DNA of 64,000 bases from Chryseobacterium pennae (GTDB lineage: Bacteria; Bacteroidota; Bacteroidia; Flavobacteriales; Weeksellaceae): the NCBI RefSeq assembly GCF_003385515.1, contig NZ_QNVT01000028.1, positions 29,500 to 93,499 of the forward strand. The letters are read 5' to 3'. Shown in pieces: positions 16,891-25,541 of this stretch. The notes beneath the pieces are model-generated. The model did no database searches. It was not told the origin of the DNA and saw only the letters and a program-made list of their open reading frames with translations. The translations under genes were made by a program, and so were the position numbers. How positions within the stretch are numbered: position 1 is the stretch's first letter; each line of letters begins with the position of its first letter.

Positions 16891-17600
16891 GGCAGTAAAT
16901 TTTTAAGGGTTTTATTGGTTTTTTTTAATATTTCTTTTGGAAAAGTTTTGTCTGTATTAACGAGTTCTTTCCAAAGGTTTACACAGTTGCTATTGGTAGG
17001 ATTATGGTTTAAATGGCTGAACCTGCTGTTAAAAAAATAGTTTTCCCAAGCCTTTATAAATTCTTCAACCGAAGCCGAGTTTTTAATATCCACACTGACT
17101 GTTCCCATACAGACACTTCCGTTTTCATACACATTAAAAAAGGGAGCATGATATAAAACTCTTTTCTCTGTTGGTCTTTTGTCGGAAGTGAGGGCAAATA
17201 CGGTAAGATTTTGCTTTGAAGCCACCCACAGCATAGCCGGAACATTTGCTGTACCATTGGGGATTCCAAGTGATTCCGTGAAGAAAAGTTTTGTTTTTCT
17301 TGCTTTGGTGTACCATATTACAGAGCCTTTTTCAGTCGGATTGATATATAGAATATGGGTTGGCAGAATACTTTCAGGTTTTAAAAATGCTTTGCTTTTT
17401 TCTTTTTCCGTATTAAGGGATTTTGCCAATATTTTGGCTTCCCTTTCACTCAGAGGGTGAGCATTAATGGGATTTCCGTTTTTATCCATATCGAAATGCT
17501 CCACATAGGTGTGTTGGTTATCATCTTCGTTAGCCTGATAAATGACCAATGCTGAAACGGGATGGTATAATGTTCCGAAATGATGGGTTATATCTTTCAT
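16887..17600 (-). CDS. PRTRC system protein B
   Basis: The 237-residue protein matches the PRTRC B plan: LYHPVSALVIYQ near the start, then PESILPTHILYINP and the PAMLWVASKQNLTVFAL core. It ends with the paired segments VSVDIKNSASVEEFIKAWENYFFNS and HLNHN. Start ATG at 17600. The overlap of 4 bases with the ThiF gene indicates translational coupling. Its biochemical role is unknown; cassette membership is the strongest statement possible. Confidence 0.85.
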   Translation of the reverse strand: MKDITHHFGTLYHPVSALVIYQANEDDNQHTYVEHFDMDKNGNPINAHPLSEREAKILAKSLNTEKEKSKAFLKPESILPTHILYINPTEKGSVIWYTKARKTKLFFTESLGIPNGTANVPAMLWVASKQNLTVFALTSDKRPTEKRVLYHAPFFNVYENGSVCMGTVSVDIKNSASVEEFIKAWENYFFNSRFSHLNHNPTNSNCVNLWKELVNTDKTFPKEILKKTNKTLKNLLP

Positions 17601-17628
17601 GATGTTATATTTTAAATGGTATTATACT

Positions 17629-18798
17629 TTAAATGCTGTTCAGAATATCAATTAATCTTTCTATCAGGGGAAAAATGCAGTTTTCAAAATCAAGGTTATC
17701 ATTGCTGACATTTGTTCCGTCAAATCTTTTTTGTGTGGATGGTTCTTCTATTTCCGTACATTCCTGAAATTCAGCATTAACAGAATCAAATAAAGTCTGA
17801 AATAATATTCCTTTATCATCTGCACAGAATGAAACATATTTTTCCATTGTGATGGTTCTTTCATGATAATCCTCGTCGTAGTCGTCATTATTTGTATTTC
17901 TTTCCTTCCTCTGAATATTTCGGTAAATAGTAGCATCAGGAAACATTTCGTAAAGAGCAAGGGTATCACAGGCTAAAAGGAGACAATCGGTTTCAAATGA
18001 ATCTCTATTTTCAAAACGGTTGATCCTCTCTTTAAATAAGGTTAAATTCTGTGGATTGTATATTTTTTGTTCCATATAGTCACCAATCCATTCACTTTGT
18101 TTTATTTCACGTAAATATTCAGGGGTATCTTCGGTTTCATCATTAATGAGCCAGTCCGATATCATTTCATACATCCAGCACAGGTAGCTGTCCTGCTGTC
18201 TGTAATAAGGGACATCTGCAATGTGATACAGGTATGAGCAAACGGACTGTACGAGCTGTGTAGCCTGTTTATAATTGGGATTTTTAGATAATCGGTACAG
18301 TGGAACGATTGGAATGTAATATAATGTTGCTCCTGTATTATATCCTTCTTCACTTAACAAGTACGTTTTCTTGTTATCCTGTACCAAGCGGATTCTCTCC
18401 CAATTCTTAACTTTAATTTTTAACTGCTTTTTGAGATCCTCTAAAGCAAAAGCAATATTGTAAGGAAAACCTAAGTGTTTTGAATGTGCAGGTATGATTC
18501 CGTAATGTTCAGCCAATTGGGAAAGGGACTGGTAAAAATCCCTTTCCATTTGGTCTGTTTCCTCCCAAGCCTGTACGGATGGTGTGTCTTTTAGTTTGGG
18601 CAGGAACGAACAATTTAAAAAAGCATGGGTAGCATGGCTATTGGTACTGCTTTCATTTTGTCTTTCTGTATTTCTCCTGCATCCTTTGGTCTTTGCATCC
18701 AATGGACGAACTCTCCCAACTGCCTGTGCAGTTGCTTTTGTTTTTGCTGTTCGAGAAGCTGTATTTTTCCCGATATGATTTTTCGTTGCATTCATCAT
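17629..18798 (-). CDS. PRTRC-cassette-embedded hypothetical protein (possible protein F counterpart)
   Basis: The 389-residue cytoplasmic protein begins with about 60 residues of low-complexity Lys/Arg/Thr/Asn sequence and continues with a helical region (YQSLSQLAEHYGIIPAHSKHL...). A middle part is rich in Tyr and Cys (YRQQDSYLCWMYEMISDW) and an acidic segment (NNDDYDEDYHER) follows. It lies between PRTRC C and B on the same strand. Its length suits PRTRC protein F, but I see no decisive motif, so that identity is only positional. Confidence 0.6.
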   Translation of the reverse strand: MMNATKNHIGKNTASRTAKTKATAQAVGRVRPLDAKTKGCRRNTERQNESSTNSHATHAFLNCSFLPKLKDTPSVQAWEETDQMERDFYQSLSQLAEHYGIIPAHSKHLGFPYNIAFALEDLKKQLKIKVKNWERIRLVQDNKKTYLLSEEGYNTGATLYYIPIVPLYRLSKNPNYKQATQLVQSVCSYLYHIADVPYYRQQDSYLCWMYEMISDWLINDETEDTPEYLREIKQSEWIGDYMEQKIYNPQNLTLFKERINRFENRDSFETDCLLLACDTLALYEMFPDATIYRNIQRKERNTNNDDYDEDYHERTITMEKYVSFCADDKGILFQTLFDSVNAEFQECTEIEEPSTQKRFDGTNVSNDNLDFENCIFPLIERLIDILNSI

Positions 18799-18873
18799 AA
18801 TTTAGTGATTGATATTGGGTAAATAGTGGTTGGATGTAAAGAAGATTACTGAAAACTCAACCACAAAATTTTA

Positions 18874-19092
18874 TCAGCCTTTCGTTCCCATTACACTTTC
18901 AAAACGGTATTCTACCATGTCATTCCTGATTTGTGGTGCGGATACTTTTGCAGTTGTTAGGATGGGATAAGTATTGGCATAAAAATTCATGACGGCTTCA
19001 ACACTCCATTTGGGTTCGGGGTCTGTTAATTGGATTTCCTGTCCATTATCTTTCAGGATAAAAACTCTTTCTAATTGGGTTGCAAGTAACAT
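18874..19092 (-). CDS. PRTRC system protein C
   Basis: The 72-residue protein fits the PRTRC C family closely: RVFILKDNGQEIQLTDPEP, then MNFYANTYPILTTAKVSAPQ, and the end VEYRFESVMGTKG. The GTKG tail and the YPxLT phrase are the family's usual landmarks. It lies 12 nt downstream of PRTRC E. Its small size and C-terminal glycine recall ubiquitin-like substrates of ThiF-type enzymes; that link is speculative. Confidence 0.88.
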   Translation of the reverse strand: MLLATQLERVFILKDNGQEIQLTDPEPKWSVEAVMNFYANTYPILTTAKVSAPQIRNDMVEYRFESVMGTKG

Positions 19093-19104
19093 AATTGTTG
19101 ATTT

Positions 19105-19695
19105 TTAAGGTTGAAAATTTTGTTCCTGTTCTTGTTCCTCTTCATGCTCTTGTTCCTGCTTTTGTTCGATATTTTCTATACTTTCAGTATTAAACAGGCT
19201 TGGGGCAAAATGTCTTTCATATTCATCCTGTTTTTTGCGGATAATGTCTGCATAATCAGGATATTCCGAAGCCTTTGGAAGTGCTGACCATGCACCTTTG
19301 TAGTTGCCTTCTTTTTCGAGTTCTTCTGCTTTTTGAAAGGCATCTTTGTACTTTTCCTCTTTGGTTTCTTTTTTGTCCTTATCGGATTTTTCCTTTTCCA
19401 TTGCGGACTCTTTTTTAGCTTCTTCAAGCTGTTTCATAAAGCTTTCCATATTAACCATTAATCCAGAAGCTCTCTGCAATGGCGCTGAAATATTCTCAAA
19501 AAATCCGTTGTCTAATTCCTCTGCTGTTCCGCTTAGATTCAACGGCAGAATTAGGTTTTTCGCTTTATCCCCACACTGTTCGTTGTTAAGCAGTACGGAA
19601 AGGACTAAGCTGTTTTCATCTGCCTGCCGGAGTATCAATTGTAAATCTCCGACAAGGTTTAACTTTGTAAGTTGTCTGAAAAAATTGGTTTGCAT
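19105..19695 (-). CDS. PRTRC system protein E
   Basis: The 196-residue protein opens MQTNFFRQLTKLNLVGDLQLILRQ and has the PLNLSGTAEELDNGFFENI core of PRTRC E. A long Lys/Glu-rich coiled segment (about residues 88-125) and a Gln/Glu-rich tail (EQKQEQEHEEEQEQEQ) follow. It is the first recognised member of the cassette in transcription order (E, C, unknown, B, ThiF). It presumably acts in the cytoplasm with the other cassette proteins. Confidence 0.83.
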   Translation of the reverse strand: MQTNFFRQLTKLNLVGDLQLILRQADENSLVLSVLLNNEQCGDKAKNLILPLNLSGTAEELDNGFFENISAPLQRASGLMVNMESFMKQLEEAKKESAMEKEKSDKDKKETKEEKYKDAFQKAEELEKEGNYKGAWSALPKASEYPDYADIIRKKQDEYERHFAPSLFNTESIENIEQKQEQEHEEEQEQEQNFQP

Positions 19696-19706
19696 AATTT
19701 GTTGGG

Positions 19707-20171
19707 TTATGGATTAATTACTAAATGAGTATTGAAGTCTATTAGTTCCCATAATGAAAACTCCACTGTCCTGAATTCTTCTTCCGTATGCTTTCCATAG
19801 GCTTTATAAATGGCATTTCCATCTTTAGATATCTGTATCTGGTAATGACACAGGCTATTTTTAGGTTGTTTCAGTTCTTTTAAATCTTCTTTCTTCAATT
19901 CAATGAAAATCCTGCTCCTCTCAGAGAGCCACTCTTCCACCAAAGGATAATATACTTTCGAAAATCTAAAGAATTCCACATGGGTATCGAAATAGTTTAG
20001 CGACTTTATATCTTCATCATTTTCAATGATTTTTATAACTTCAAGACGTTTCTTTTGGGTTTGTTTCCAATGCTCGGTAATATTGATAATGGCGAAATCG
20101 CAAGCATCCCATTCACTGTTGGTTTTTGCTTTTACAAGTAAATATTCCGTTAGTATATCAGATCGTTTCAT
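19707..20171 (-). CDS. Hypothetical protein upstream of the PRTRC cassette
   Basis: The 154-residue protein starts MKRSDILTEYLLVKAKTNSEWDACDFAIINI. It is alternately helical and stranded with many charged residues and ends in VEFSLWELIDFNTHLVINP. There is no signal peptide or membrane helix. It lies 11 nt upstream of PRTRC E and is probably co-transcribed with it. I do not recognise the family. Similar small proteins often accompany PRTRC genes on Bacteroidota elements, which is the only clue. Confidence 0.65.
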   Translation of the reverse strand: MKRSDILTEYLLVKAKTNSEWDACDFAIINITEHWKQTQKKRLEVIKIIENDEDIKSLNYFDTHVEFFRFSKVYYPLVEEWLSERSRIFIELKKEDLKELKQPKNSLCHYQIQISKDGNAIYKAYGKHTEEEFRTVEFSLWELIDFNTHLVINP

Positions 20172-20196
20172 TTTTTGTTTTTTTATGTTATAAATT

Positions 20197-20394
20197 CTAT
20201 TTCTCAGAGGTATAAACCCCGTTCACGTAGTAGCAGATAAGCTTTTCCCAGAGACGTATTAAGCCATTGGTATCTACATAATATTTTTCCGTCCAACTGC
20301 AATAAATAACATATACAGGGACATCTGCGTACTCTTTATTATAGCTATATGCTTTCGCCAGTTTTTTAGCTTCGGATTTTGATTTTGCTGTCAT
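20197..20394 (-). CDS. Small hypothetical protein, 65 residues
   Basis: The frame starts MTAKSKSEAKKLAKAYSYNKEY with a basic helix and continues with aromatic-rich strands (VPVYVIYCSWTEKYYVDTNG). It is spaced 2 nt from the next upstream gene and 25 nt from the downstream one, consistent with operon membership. It looks like a real small cytoplasmic protein of unknown function. Confidence 0.55.
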   Translation of the reverse strand: MTAKSKSEAKKLAKAYSYNKEYADVPVYVIYCSWTEKYYVDTNGLIRLWEKLICYYVNGVYTSEK

Positions 20395-20396
20395 AC

Positions 20397-20606
20397 TCAG
20401 GATTTTTCATAGATATATGTTCCACTTGTTTTCATGGGGTCTGCACCCTGTGTCAATCGGATTTCCTTGTTAAATTTTAATGACAAGCTTCTTGCATAGT
20501 GTATCGCTTTCGTCCTGTCACAATGGATTTTGAAGTATATTGCTACCTGCTCCCATTCTGTTCGGTCATTTCGGGACTTCATCTGAAAATTATATTGTGA
20601 TTCCAT
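20397..20606 (-). CDS. Small hypothetical protein, 69 residues
   Basis: The frame reads MESQYNFQMKSRNDRTEWEQ, with a helix (RTKAIHYARSLSLKFNKEIRL) and a short C-terminal strand (SGTYIYEKS). The pattern is similar to that of the 65-residue neighbour (basic helix plus aromatic strand), so the two may be distant relatives. It lies 30 nt downstream of the SSB gene in the same direction. No named family. Confidence 0.55.
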   Translation of the reverse strand: MESQYNFQMKSRNDRTEWEQVAIYFKIHCDRTKAIHYARSLSLKFNKEIRLTQGADPMKTSGTYIYEKS

Positions 20607-20636
20607 ACGTTTTTTAGGGTAATCTTTGGTTAATTA

Positions 20637-21035
20637 TTAAAATGGTAAATCATCATCCGTATCCCCTGCAAAAGGGTTACTTGATTCTTGCGTTGCATTT
20701 TGCTTCGGTTCACTTTCAACATTTCTTCCACCTCCATAAACCTGAATGTATGAAGTATGAAAATTCAATCCTGAACGGATTTCTCCATCTTTGCCTATCC
20801 ATGCGCTTGAGCTTGCCCTGCCTGTTAATTCTACCACCGTCCCTTTGGTAAGGATTTTGGCAACATTCGGGCTTATCCAGTACGAACAATTGTAATAGGT
20901 GGTCAGCTCCCTGCGCTCCCCCTGCTTGGTCTTGTAGCTGTCGTTAATAGCTACTGAAAAGTTCACGACCTGTCTGTCGTTTTTCAATGTGTTGATTTCT
21001 GCGTTTCTGGTAATTCTACCGATAATTGTGTTCAT
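20637..21035 (-). CDS. ssb: Single-stranded DNA-binding protein
   Basis: The 132-residue protein has the OB-fold layout of SSB: MNTIIGRITRNAEI, VVNFSVAIND, TTYYNCSYW and the closing GTVVELTGRASSSAWIGKDGE. A flexible linker leads to the acidic tip DDDLPF that recruits partner proteins. It coats single strands during conjugative transfer and replication. It heads the minus-strand series that continues into the PRTRC cassette, a common arrangement on Bacteroidota conjugative elements. Confidence 0.93.
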   Translation of the reverse strand: MNTIIGRITRNAEINTLKNDRQVVNFSVAINDSYKTKQGERRELTTYYNCSYWISPNVAKILTKGTVVELTGRASSSAWIGKDGEIRSGLNFHTSYIQVYGGGRNVESEPKQNATQESSNPFAGDTDDDLPF

Positions 21036-21247
21036 AATATTTTGTTTTAATTGTTAATCATTACTTTTTTCAGTTGTAAAATTTCGAGTGATTTGATTCG
21101 GTATCGAGGACACTCGGCTTCTTTCTTTTCACCTTTTCCAATGGGAAAAGCATTATTTATTTTTTTTGTTTGATTATTCTTATGTTAAAGAGCGACTGTT
21201 TGATTCGTATAACTGAGGTTCCGACTTTTTCTTTGCTAAATGACCAT

Positions 21248-21412
21248 AGTACAGGATCAGGCACTTAAAACCGAAATGGAAAGCATTGAAATAGAGGCTC
21301 CGAAATCTTTTTGTCCGAAGGATTCAGGAGTGTCTGGAAAAATTGTTGGAGCGAAGCGGAGAGAATTTTTGTAGAAACCCAAAAAGATTTTTTTGAGTGA
21401 ATGACCTGTACT
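21248..21412. other. Nested inverted repeats, candidate structured RNA or single-strand origin
   Basis: Three nested pairs of arms share one centre: AGTACAGG (21248-21255) with CCTGTACT (21405-21412), AAATCTTTTTG (21303-21313) with CAAAAAGATTT (21380-21390), and AAAAATT (21338-21344) with AATTTTT (21364-21370). The loop region contains GGAGCGAAGCGGAGAG. The region 21036-21867 between ssb and the Toprim gene holds no convincing coding sequence. The arms are seen directly; whether they act as RNA or DNA is unknown. Confidence 0.55.
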
Positions 21413-21751
21413 ACATTTGCTACAGTAAAAAGTGAAAAACCACAGTTATATATATGAATTGAATAGGTGATATTTAACCCTAGAATGATCTAAAACAACA
21501 ATGAATAATTGGATTTTTCCTTGTGTTGATGTGATTTTGAAGTTTATTTTCTTAAGACCGTCATCAACATTCAAGACCGGAATTCTAAAAATTAACAGGT
21601 TTTATTGAAGGTTTTATATTTTTGTTAGTTGAAGAAGCTGAAAAAATCAGGTATATAAATCTGAATAATAAAGCACTTGTGGCAGCCAATAAAATGAGGT
21701 TACATAAATTATTTGACACTAAAAAACATCTTTATAACCATCACAATCAGC

Positions 21752-21776
21752 AAAAAAGCCTCCTCGTAAAGGAGAC
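21752..21776 (-). terminator. Intrinsic terminator downstream of the Toprim gene
   Basis: On the minus strand a six-pair stem (GTCTCC with GGAGGC, one G-U pair) around a seven-base loop is followed by six T residues. It lies about 90 nt beyond the stop of the Toprim-domain gene and would end its transcript. Confidence 0.55.
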
Positions 21777-21867
21777 TCAAAAAATGATGATTGTTGGAAA
21801 AGTTTTCATTTCAAATATAGTGATTCTAAACAAACTCACTGACAAAAATGACCATTAAGAGAACCAG

Positions 21868-22707
21868 TTACTCAATATATCCCTGGCAAAACCACTCATT
21901 AAGATCCTTAAAATCTCGATAAATTAGAGAACAATCCTCTACATGTTTATATTTCATTAATATTTTGTTTTTAGTGATATTTCCATTAGAATCATTATCA
22001 AGAAAAAGGTAAATTTTATCGTATTCACCAAGTGCTTTTATTGCTTTGAAAAGCATTACAGTAGAATTGAGAATCAAATAATCAGAATTTTTAGTTTTTT
22101 CTATATTTTTGAAGGTCAGATAATCTATAAAACCTTCAAAAACAGTGATTTCTTTATTATTCTCTTCTCCCTGAATCAAAGTCACATCTTTCTTCCCTAA
22201 ACAGATTTTTGAATACGGATTGCGGATTTCAAAACCACCTGAATTATTTTCAAAGGCAATTCCAAAATAATTTCTCCCTTTTAATTCATAATGCAGCTCT
22301 TTAATCAGCTTTCTCTGTTCATAAACTTTCCTGGATTTCAGGTATTGAATTAAAACTGGATGTTGAATCTTTTTTACTTTAAAACCCCTGTAATGAGACT
22401 GTGTTACGATTTCTTCTTTCTGTTTGTGATACTGTATTGAAAAATCAAATTTTCCAAGATATTTCAAAGCTTCCGAAACAGAACATTTATTTACCAGCTG
22501 AACAATAGAAATAACATCATAACTCTTCCCCGTTCCAAAGTCGAATGCTATATTTTTTATAAAATCAACAGAAAGACTGGGAATTTTTTCCTCCCTGTCC
22601 AGCGCAAAATAAAAAGCGGTCTTTCCGTTTTCTTTCACGGGAAAAAGATTGAAGGATTCTAAAACCGTCCGGATTCCGACTTTCTGTTTGATTTTTTCGC
22701 AATTCAT
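21868..22707 (-). CDS. Toprim-domain primase-like protein
   Basis: The 279-residue protein combines a degenerate CHC2-like primase N-terminus (IRTVLESFNLFPVKENGKTAFYF, then IAFDFGTGKSYDVISIVQLVN) with a Toprim domain. VFEGFIDYLTF carries the catalytic Glu (about residue 190) and IYLFLDNDSNG the two Asp residues (about 238-240). The zinc-binding cysteines of true CHC2 fingers are absent, as is common for this family on Bacteroidota elements. It probably serves replication or processing of the transferred strand. It is downstream of the Rep gene and iterons on the same strand. Confidence 0.82.
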   Translation of the reverse strand: MNCEKIKQKVGIRTVLESFNLFPVKENGKTAFYFALDREEKIPSLSVDFIKNIAFDFGTGKSYDVISIVQLVNKCSVSEALKYLGKFDFSIQYHKQKEEIVTQSHYRGFKVKKIQHPVLIQYLKSRKVYEQRKLIKELHYELKGRNYFGIAFENNSGGFEIRNPYSKICLGKKDVTLIQGEENNKEITVFEGFIDYLTFKNIEKTKNSDYLILNSTVMLFKAIKALGEYDKIYLFLDNDSNGNITKNKILMKYKHVEDCSLIYRDFKDLNEWFCQGYIE

Positions 22708-22843
22708 TTTTTTTTCTTTTAAAAGCAGTTTTTTTATTCCGGAATTTCCTTTTTAATAAAAAAAAGACTTTTATTTTCTTTTTAGTTTACTTTTAATCAT
22801 TCGTTGTATCTGCTTGTGACAAAGCATTTAGATTGTTTTCAAA

Positions 22844-23132
22844 ATGAGTGTAATTCCGAATTCCAAATGAGTACAAATCCGAAATATGAATGAGTACAAT
22901 TCCGAAAAAATGGCTTTTATCGCATGAGTGCAAATCCGAATTGAATTTTGTTTTCATCTCTTGTTTTCACTGTATCTACCATTTTCACCAGCTTTACAAT
23001 TCCGAAATGAGTGCAATTCCGAAATCAACGCCATAAAAATTCAAATTTTAACATTTTCTTAACTTCAGTGAGTGCAATTCCGAATTCTAAATGAGTACAA
23101 ATCCGAAATACGCATGAGCGCAATTCCGAAAT
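22844..23132. repeat. Replication-type iterons, consensus ATGAGTNCAAWTCCGAAAT
   Basis: Eight copies of a 19-bp unit start at about 22844, 22867, 22890, 22924, 23007, 23069, 23091 and 23114, plus a partial copy at 22991. Spacing is 22-23 bp within two clusters, two helical turns, as for Rep-binding iterons. All copies are in the same orientation. They lie directly at the 3' end of the Rep initiator gene, so this is the best candidate for oriV. An AT-rich segment (23035-23065) sits between the clusters. Confidence 0.88.
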
Positions 23133-24235
23133 CAGAGAATAACTGGATAACCGTTGGGCAGTATTTCCCCCATTTTTGTTTCCCTGTACAATTGTATAAT
23201 AAGTTCCTGTATTTTGTTTAGAAAAGCCGTTCCCTGAAAATTCGTAGATTTTATCCCTTTCAGCCTGTTAATCCTTATAAATTCACTAAAAGCCTTTTCT
23301 ATCAGTTGGCGGGTTTGCGGAATAGTTTGATATTGATAGGAAAACTGAAGCATTTCGCGTTGCTCCAGCCCATATCTTTTGCTGAAATAATAGAGCCTCC
23401 TTGTAATCTTCGATTTTCCTGCTGTATGTTCCGGTATATCTACACCTGTGATCTTTTTAGTATAAAAAGGATGAATGAAAATAAAATCACCTTTATAATG
23501 ATAATTGAATGAAAGGTTATTGTACCTGTTGATATTTATTTTTGCAGTTTTAAGAAACTTGAAGCAAAAATCATTCGCGGTTTTATAGTTCAGCCCAAAC
23601 TTTTTGTTCAGTGAAGAAAGTTTCATCATGGTTCCGCCTTCAGGAAGTTTTGAAAGCCAGATGGCAAAAATAATATGCTTGTTGTTTCTTATATTATACA
23701 CCAGATTGTAAAGGATATAGTTATATTCGGGAATAATCATCAGCTTTTTCAGCCAGTAGCTGCTGATAAGAAAGCTTGTATATCCACGCTCATCATAACT
23801 TGGTGTGGAAATAAGCCCTCCAAATGTTTTAATCTCTTTTCCTTTAAAATTTACCGATTTATACCAGCCCATTTTGAACCGGGCAAGAAACTCATACGCT
23901 TCTACAACCTGTTTGGTTGAGCCACTCGGAGAGATTTTATTGTTCCTGATTTTAATTGATGCAAAAATGTTATTTTCGGTTTCAAATTCCTGATCAAACA
24001 GGGAAAGCTGTTTCGGACGGTCATCAGGCCGGAACTGCTCACTGCTGATAATCGAAATAATGTTAAAAATAACACGTAGCGCATTGATCGGAATATCAGC
24101 GGCTTCTTGGTCTTGGTCTTCAAAAATAAAATCGTCCACAAAATGATTTCCCAGGCGTATTCTTTCGGGAATTCTCTCGTCTTTATCCTCAAATATCTTT
24201 CTGACAAGTCTTAAATCTTTTTCCGGAATAGCCAT
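23132..24235 (-). CDS. Replication initiator protein (RepB-like, winged helix)
   Basis: The 367-residue protein is of the initiator type found on Bacteroidota plasmids: MAIPEKDLRLVRKIFEDKDERIP, a central GGLISTPSYDERGYTSFLISSYWLKKL segment and a winged-helix region (LPEGGTMMKLSSLNKKFGLNYKTANDF, about residues 205-235). The basic C-terminal half would contact the second part of each iteron. The array of TGAGTNCAAWTCCGAA repeats begins right after its stop, a strong contextual match for an iteron-controlled replicon. On an integrated element it may support replication after excision. Confidence 0.85.
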   Translation of the reverse strand: MAIPEKDLRLVRKIFEDKDERIPERIRLGNHFVDDFIFEDQDQEAADIPINALRVIFNIISIISSEQFRPDDRPKQLSLFDQEFETENNIFASIKIRNNKISPSGSTKQVVEAYEFLARFKMGWYKSVNFKGKEIKTFGGLISTPSYDERGYTSFLISSYWLKKLMIIPEYNYILYNLVYNIRNNKHIIFAIWLSKLPEGGTMMKLSSLNKKFGLNYKTANDFCFKFLKTAKININRYNNLSFNYHYKGDFIFIHPFYTKKITGVDIPEHTAGKSKITRRLYYFSKRYGLEQREMLQFSYQYQTIPQTRQLIEKAFSEFIRINRLKGIKSTNFQGTAFLNKIQELIIQLYRETKMGEILPNGYPVIL

Positions 24236-24300
24236 ACTTTATATTTTTAGCGTGCTCTAATTTTGATCTTTAACAGAACTTTGTTCAGATTGAAAGACCT

Positions 24301-24507
24301 TTAAAGCAATTTAATTTTCTCTGTCTTTAGAGTTTTTGAGCCCTCATTAAGATTATAATACAGGTAATCCCCCGTTTCATCTGTTCTGAAAACTCTTTTT
24401 TCTACTTTCCCGAAATTGGGGATTTTAACTTTCTGAATTCCTTGGTACTCGGCAGGAATTCCATTGAGACTTACTTTCTGTCCAGGCTTTATATCTGATA
24501 GTTTCAT
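24301..24507 (-). CDS. Small hypothetical protein, 68 residues
   Basis: The protein starts MKLSDIKPGQKVSLNGIPAEYQGI, a KOW/SH3-like beta sequence, and ends ETGDYLYYNLNEGSKTLKTEKIKLL. It lies between the winged-helix gene at 24548 and Rep, in the same direction. The beta-barrel-like composition suggests a small nucleic-acid-binding or regulatory protein, without further support. Confidence 0.6.
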   Translation of the reverse strand: MKLSDIKPGQKVSLNGIPAEYQGIQKVKIPNFGKVEKRVFRTDETGDYLYYNLNEGSKTLKTEKIKLL

Positions 24508-24547
24508 TTTTAAAGTTTTAAAATTTTAAATAGATAAACATCAATGC

Positions 24548-25255
24548 TTACTTTGGAGGTTTGATAGTAGGGATTGACTCTAAAGACAGCTGTTCATTAT
24601 CTGTCCTGTTTTTTATATAGGGCAAAAGGTTTTTCAAAGAGGACCTCCAGTTGGTTATCGGTTTTCCTAAATTATTGCACCAATCATTACCCGCCCACAA
24701 AGCGTATTTCTCTTTAATATCGGGATTCATTGATTCTTCAAAACCACTAAGCGTATAGGCATAGTCCATAAATTCCTCCAAAGAAGGCTTGTTGACTATT
24801 TTAAAAGGTTCAGCCTTATCATTATAAAAGGATGCTTTCTCCTCCTGTTCTGTAGTTTCAGGTGTATTTAAGGCAGATAAGTCTACCGATGGTAAATTTT
24901 CATTTTCTTCTGCGATCGATACCTGGGGAAAATGTTTGATTTCTAACTTTTGCTCTTTTTCTTGGCTGAGGGTTGGTAAAGGATAATTCAGCAGTATTCT
25001 GTAAGAACAGGAATACCCGTTTCTGCTTTCATACTGAACCAGCCCCGACTTCCGAAGTGCTTCCCTGGCAGATTTTACCGTTTTTCTTGTTACTCCTAAT
25101 GTATCACCAATCGCTCTATCGGAAACACTAACATTGTATCCGTTATTATCATTCGCCAATTTCAGCAGATACAGATATAGTGCAACAGCAGTGGTACTGA
25201 GTTGTGCTTTCGGGCCAAATTCCCAAAACTTTTGTGTAAGTTCCTGATAATACAT
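24548..25255 (-). CDS. Winged-helix replication-module protein
   Basis: The 235-residue protein has an N-terminal helix-turn-helix (LSTTAVALYLYLLKLANDNNG, then SDRAIGDTLGVTRKTVKSARE, with recognition helix around residues 52-65). A Ser/Glu-rich linker follows. The C-terminal KYALWAGNDWCNNLGKPITNWRSSLKNLLPYI is the phrase found at the end of many phage and plasmid replisome-organiser or DnaD-like proteins. It starts 2 nt after the upstream DUF3853 gene stop. It probably helps load the replication machinery or regulates rep; this is inferred from architecture. Confidence 0.72.
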   Translation of the reverse strand: MYYQELTQKFWEFGPKAQLSTTAVALYLYLLKLANDNNGYNVSVSDRAIGDTLGVTRKTVKSAREALRKSGLVQYESRNGYSCSYRILLNYPLPTLSQEKEQKLEIKHFPQVSIAEENENLPSVDLSALNTPETTEQEEKASFYNDKAEPFKIVNKPSLEEFMDYAYTLSGFEESMNPDIKEKYALWAGNDWCNNLGKPITNWRSSLKNLLPYIKNRTDNEQLSLESIPTIKPPK

Positions 25256-25257
25256 CG

Positions 25258-25509
25258 TTATTTCCGTCCAAAAAGCTCCAGTACTTTTTGCTTATCTATA
25301 ATGATAATCTTTCCCTTTTGTATAATGGCTTCATCCAACATTCCGGAGGATTTGATTTCCGAAGCTTTTGAAACGGAACAGCCCAGAACTTTGGCTAATC
25401 CTTTCAGTCCGTACTCATGCCTGTTTTCAGAACCAAAGTTTTTGATAATTTCCAAAAATTCCTCAACCGTCAGCTTCCAAAGAGGTGTTTGCGGATCTAT
25501 TTTTTTCAT
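25258..25509 (-). CDS. DUF3853 family protein
   Basis: The 83-residue protein contains TPLWKLTVEEFLEII near the start and a helix-turn-helix-like LKGLAKVLGCSVSKASEIKSSGMLDEAIIQ, the standard DUF3853 pattern. Such proteins are small DNA-binding factors seen next to excision and replication genes of Bacteroidota conjugative elements. It lies 2 nt upstream of the winged-helix gene and is surely co-transcribed with it. Confidence 0.85.
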   Translation of the reverse strand: MKKIDPQTPLWKLTVEEFLEIIKNFGSENRHEYGLKGLAKVLGCSVSKASEIKSSGMLDEAIIQKGKIIIIDKQKVLELFGRK

Positions 25510-25541
25510 TTTATTTTTTCTTTTATGGAAAACCTTACATT

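Noticed and set aside
21622..21858. Plus-strand open frame of 78 codons
   Set aside because: It covers the hairpin terminator of the opposite-strand Toprim gene and has a low-complexity Lys/Asn composition with no recognisable domain.
22844..23132. Possible CRISPR array
   Set aside because: Repeats are 19 bp with 3-4 bp spacers in the dense parts, variable, and next to a Rep gene; this is an iteron array. No cas genes are present.
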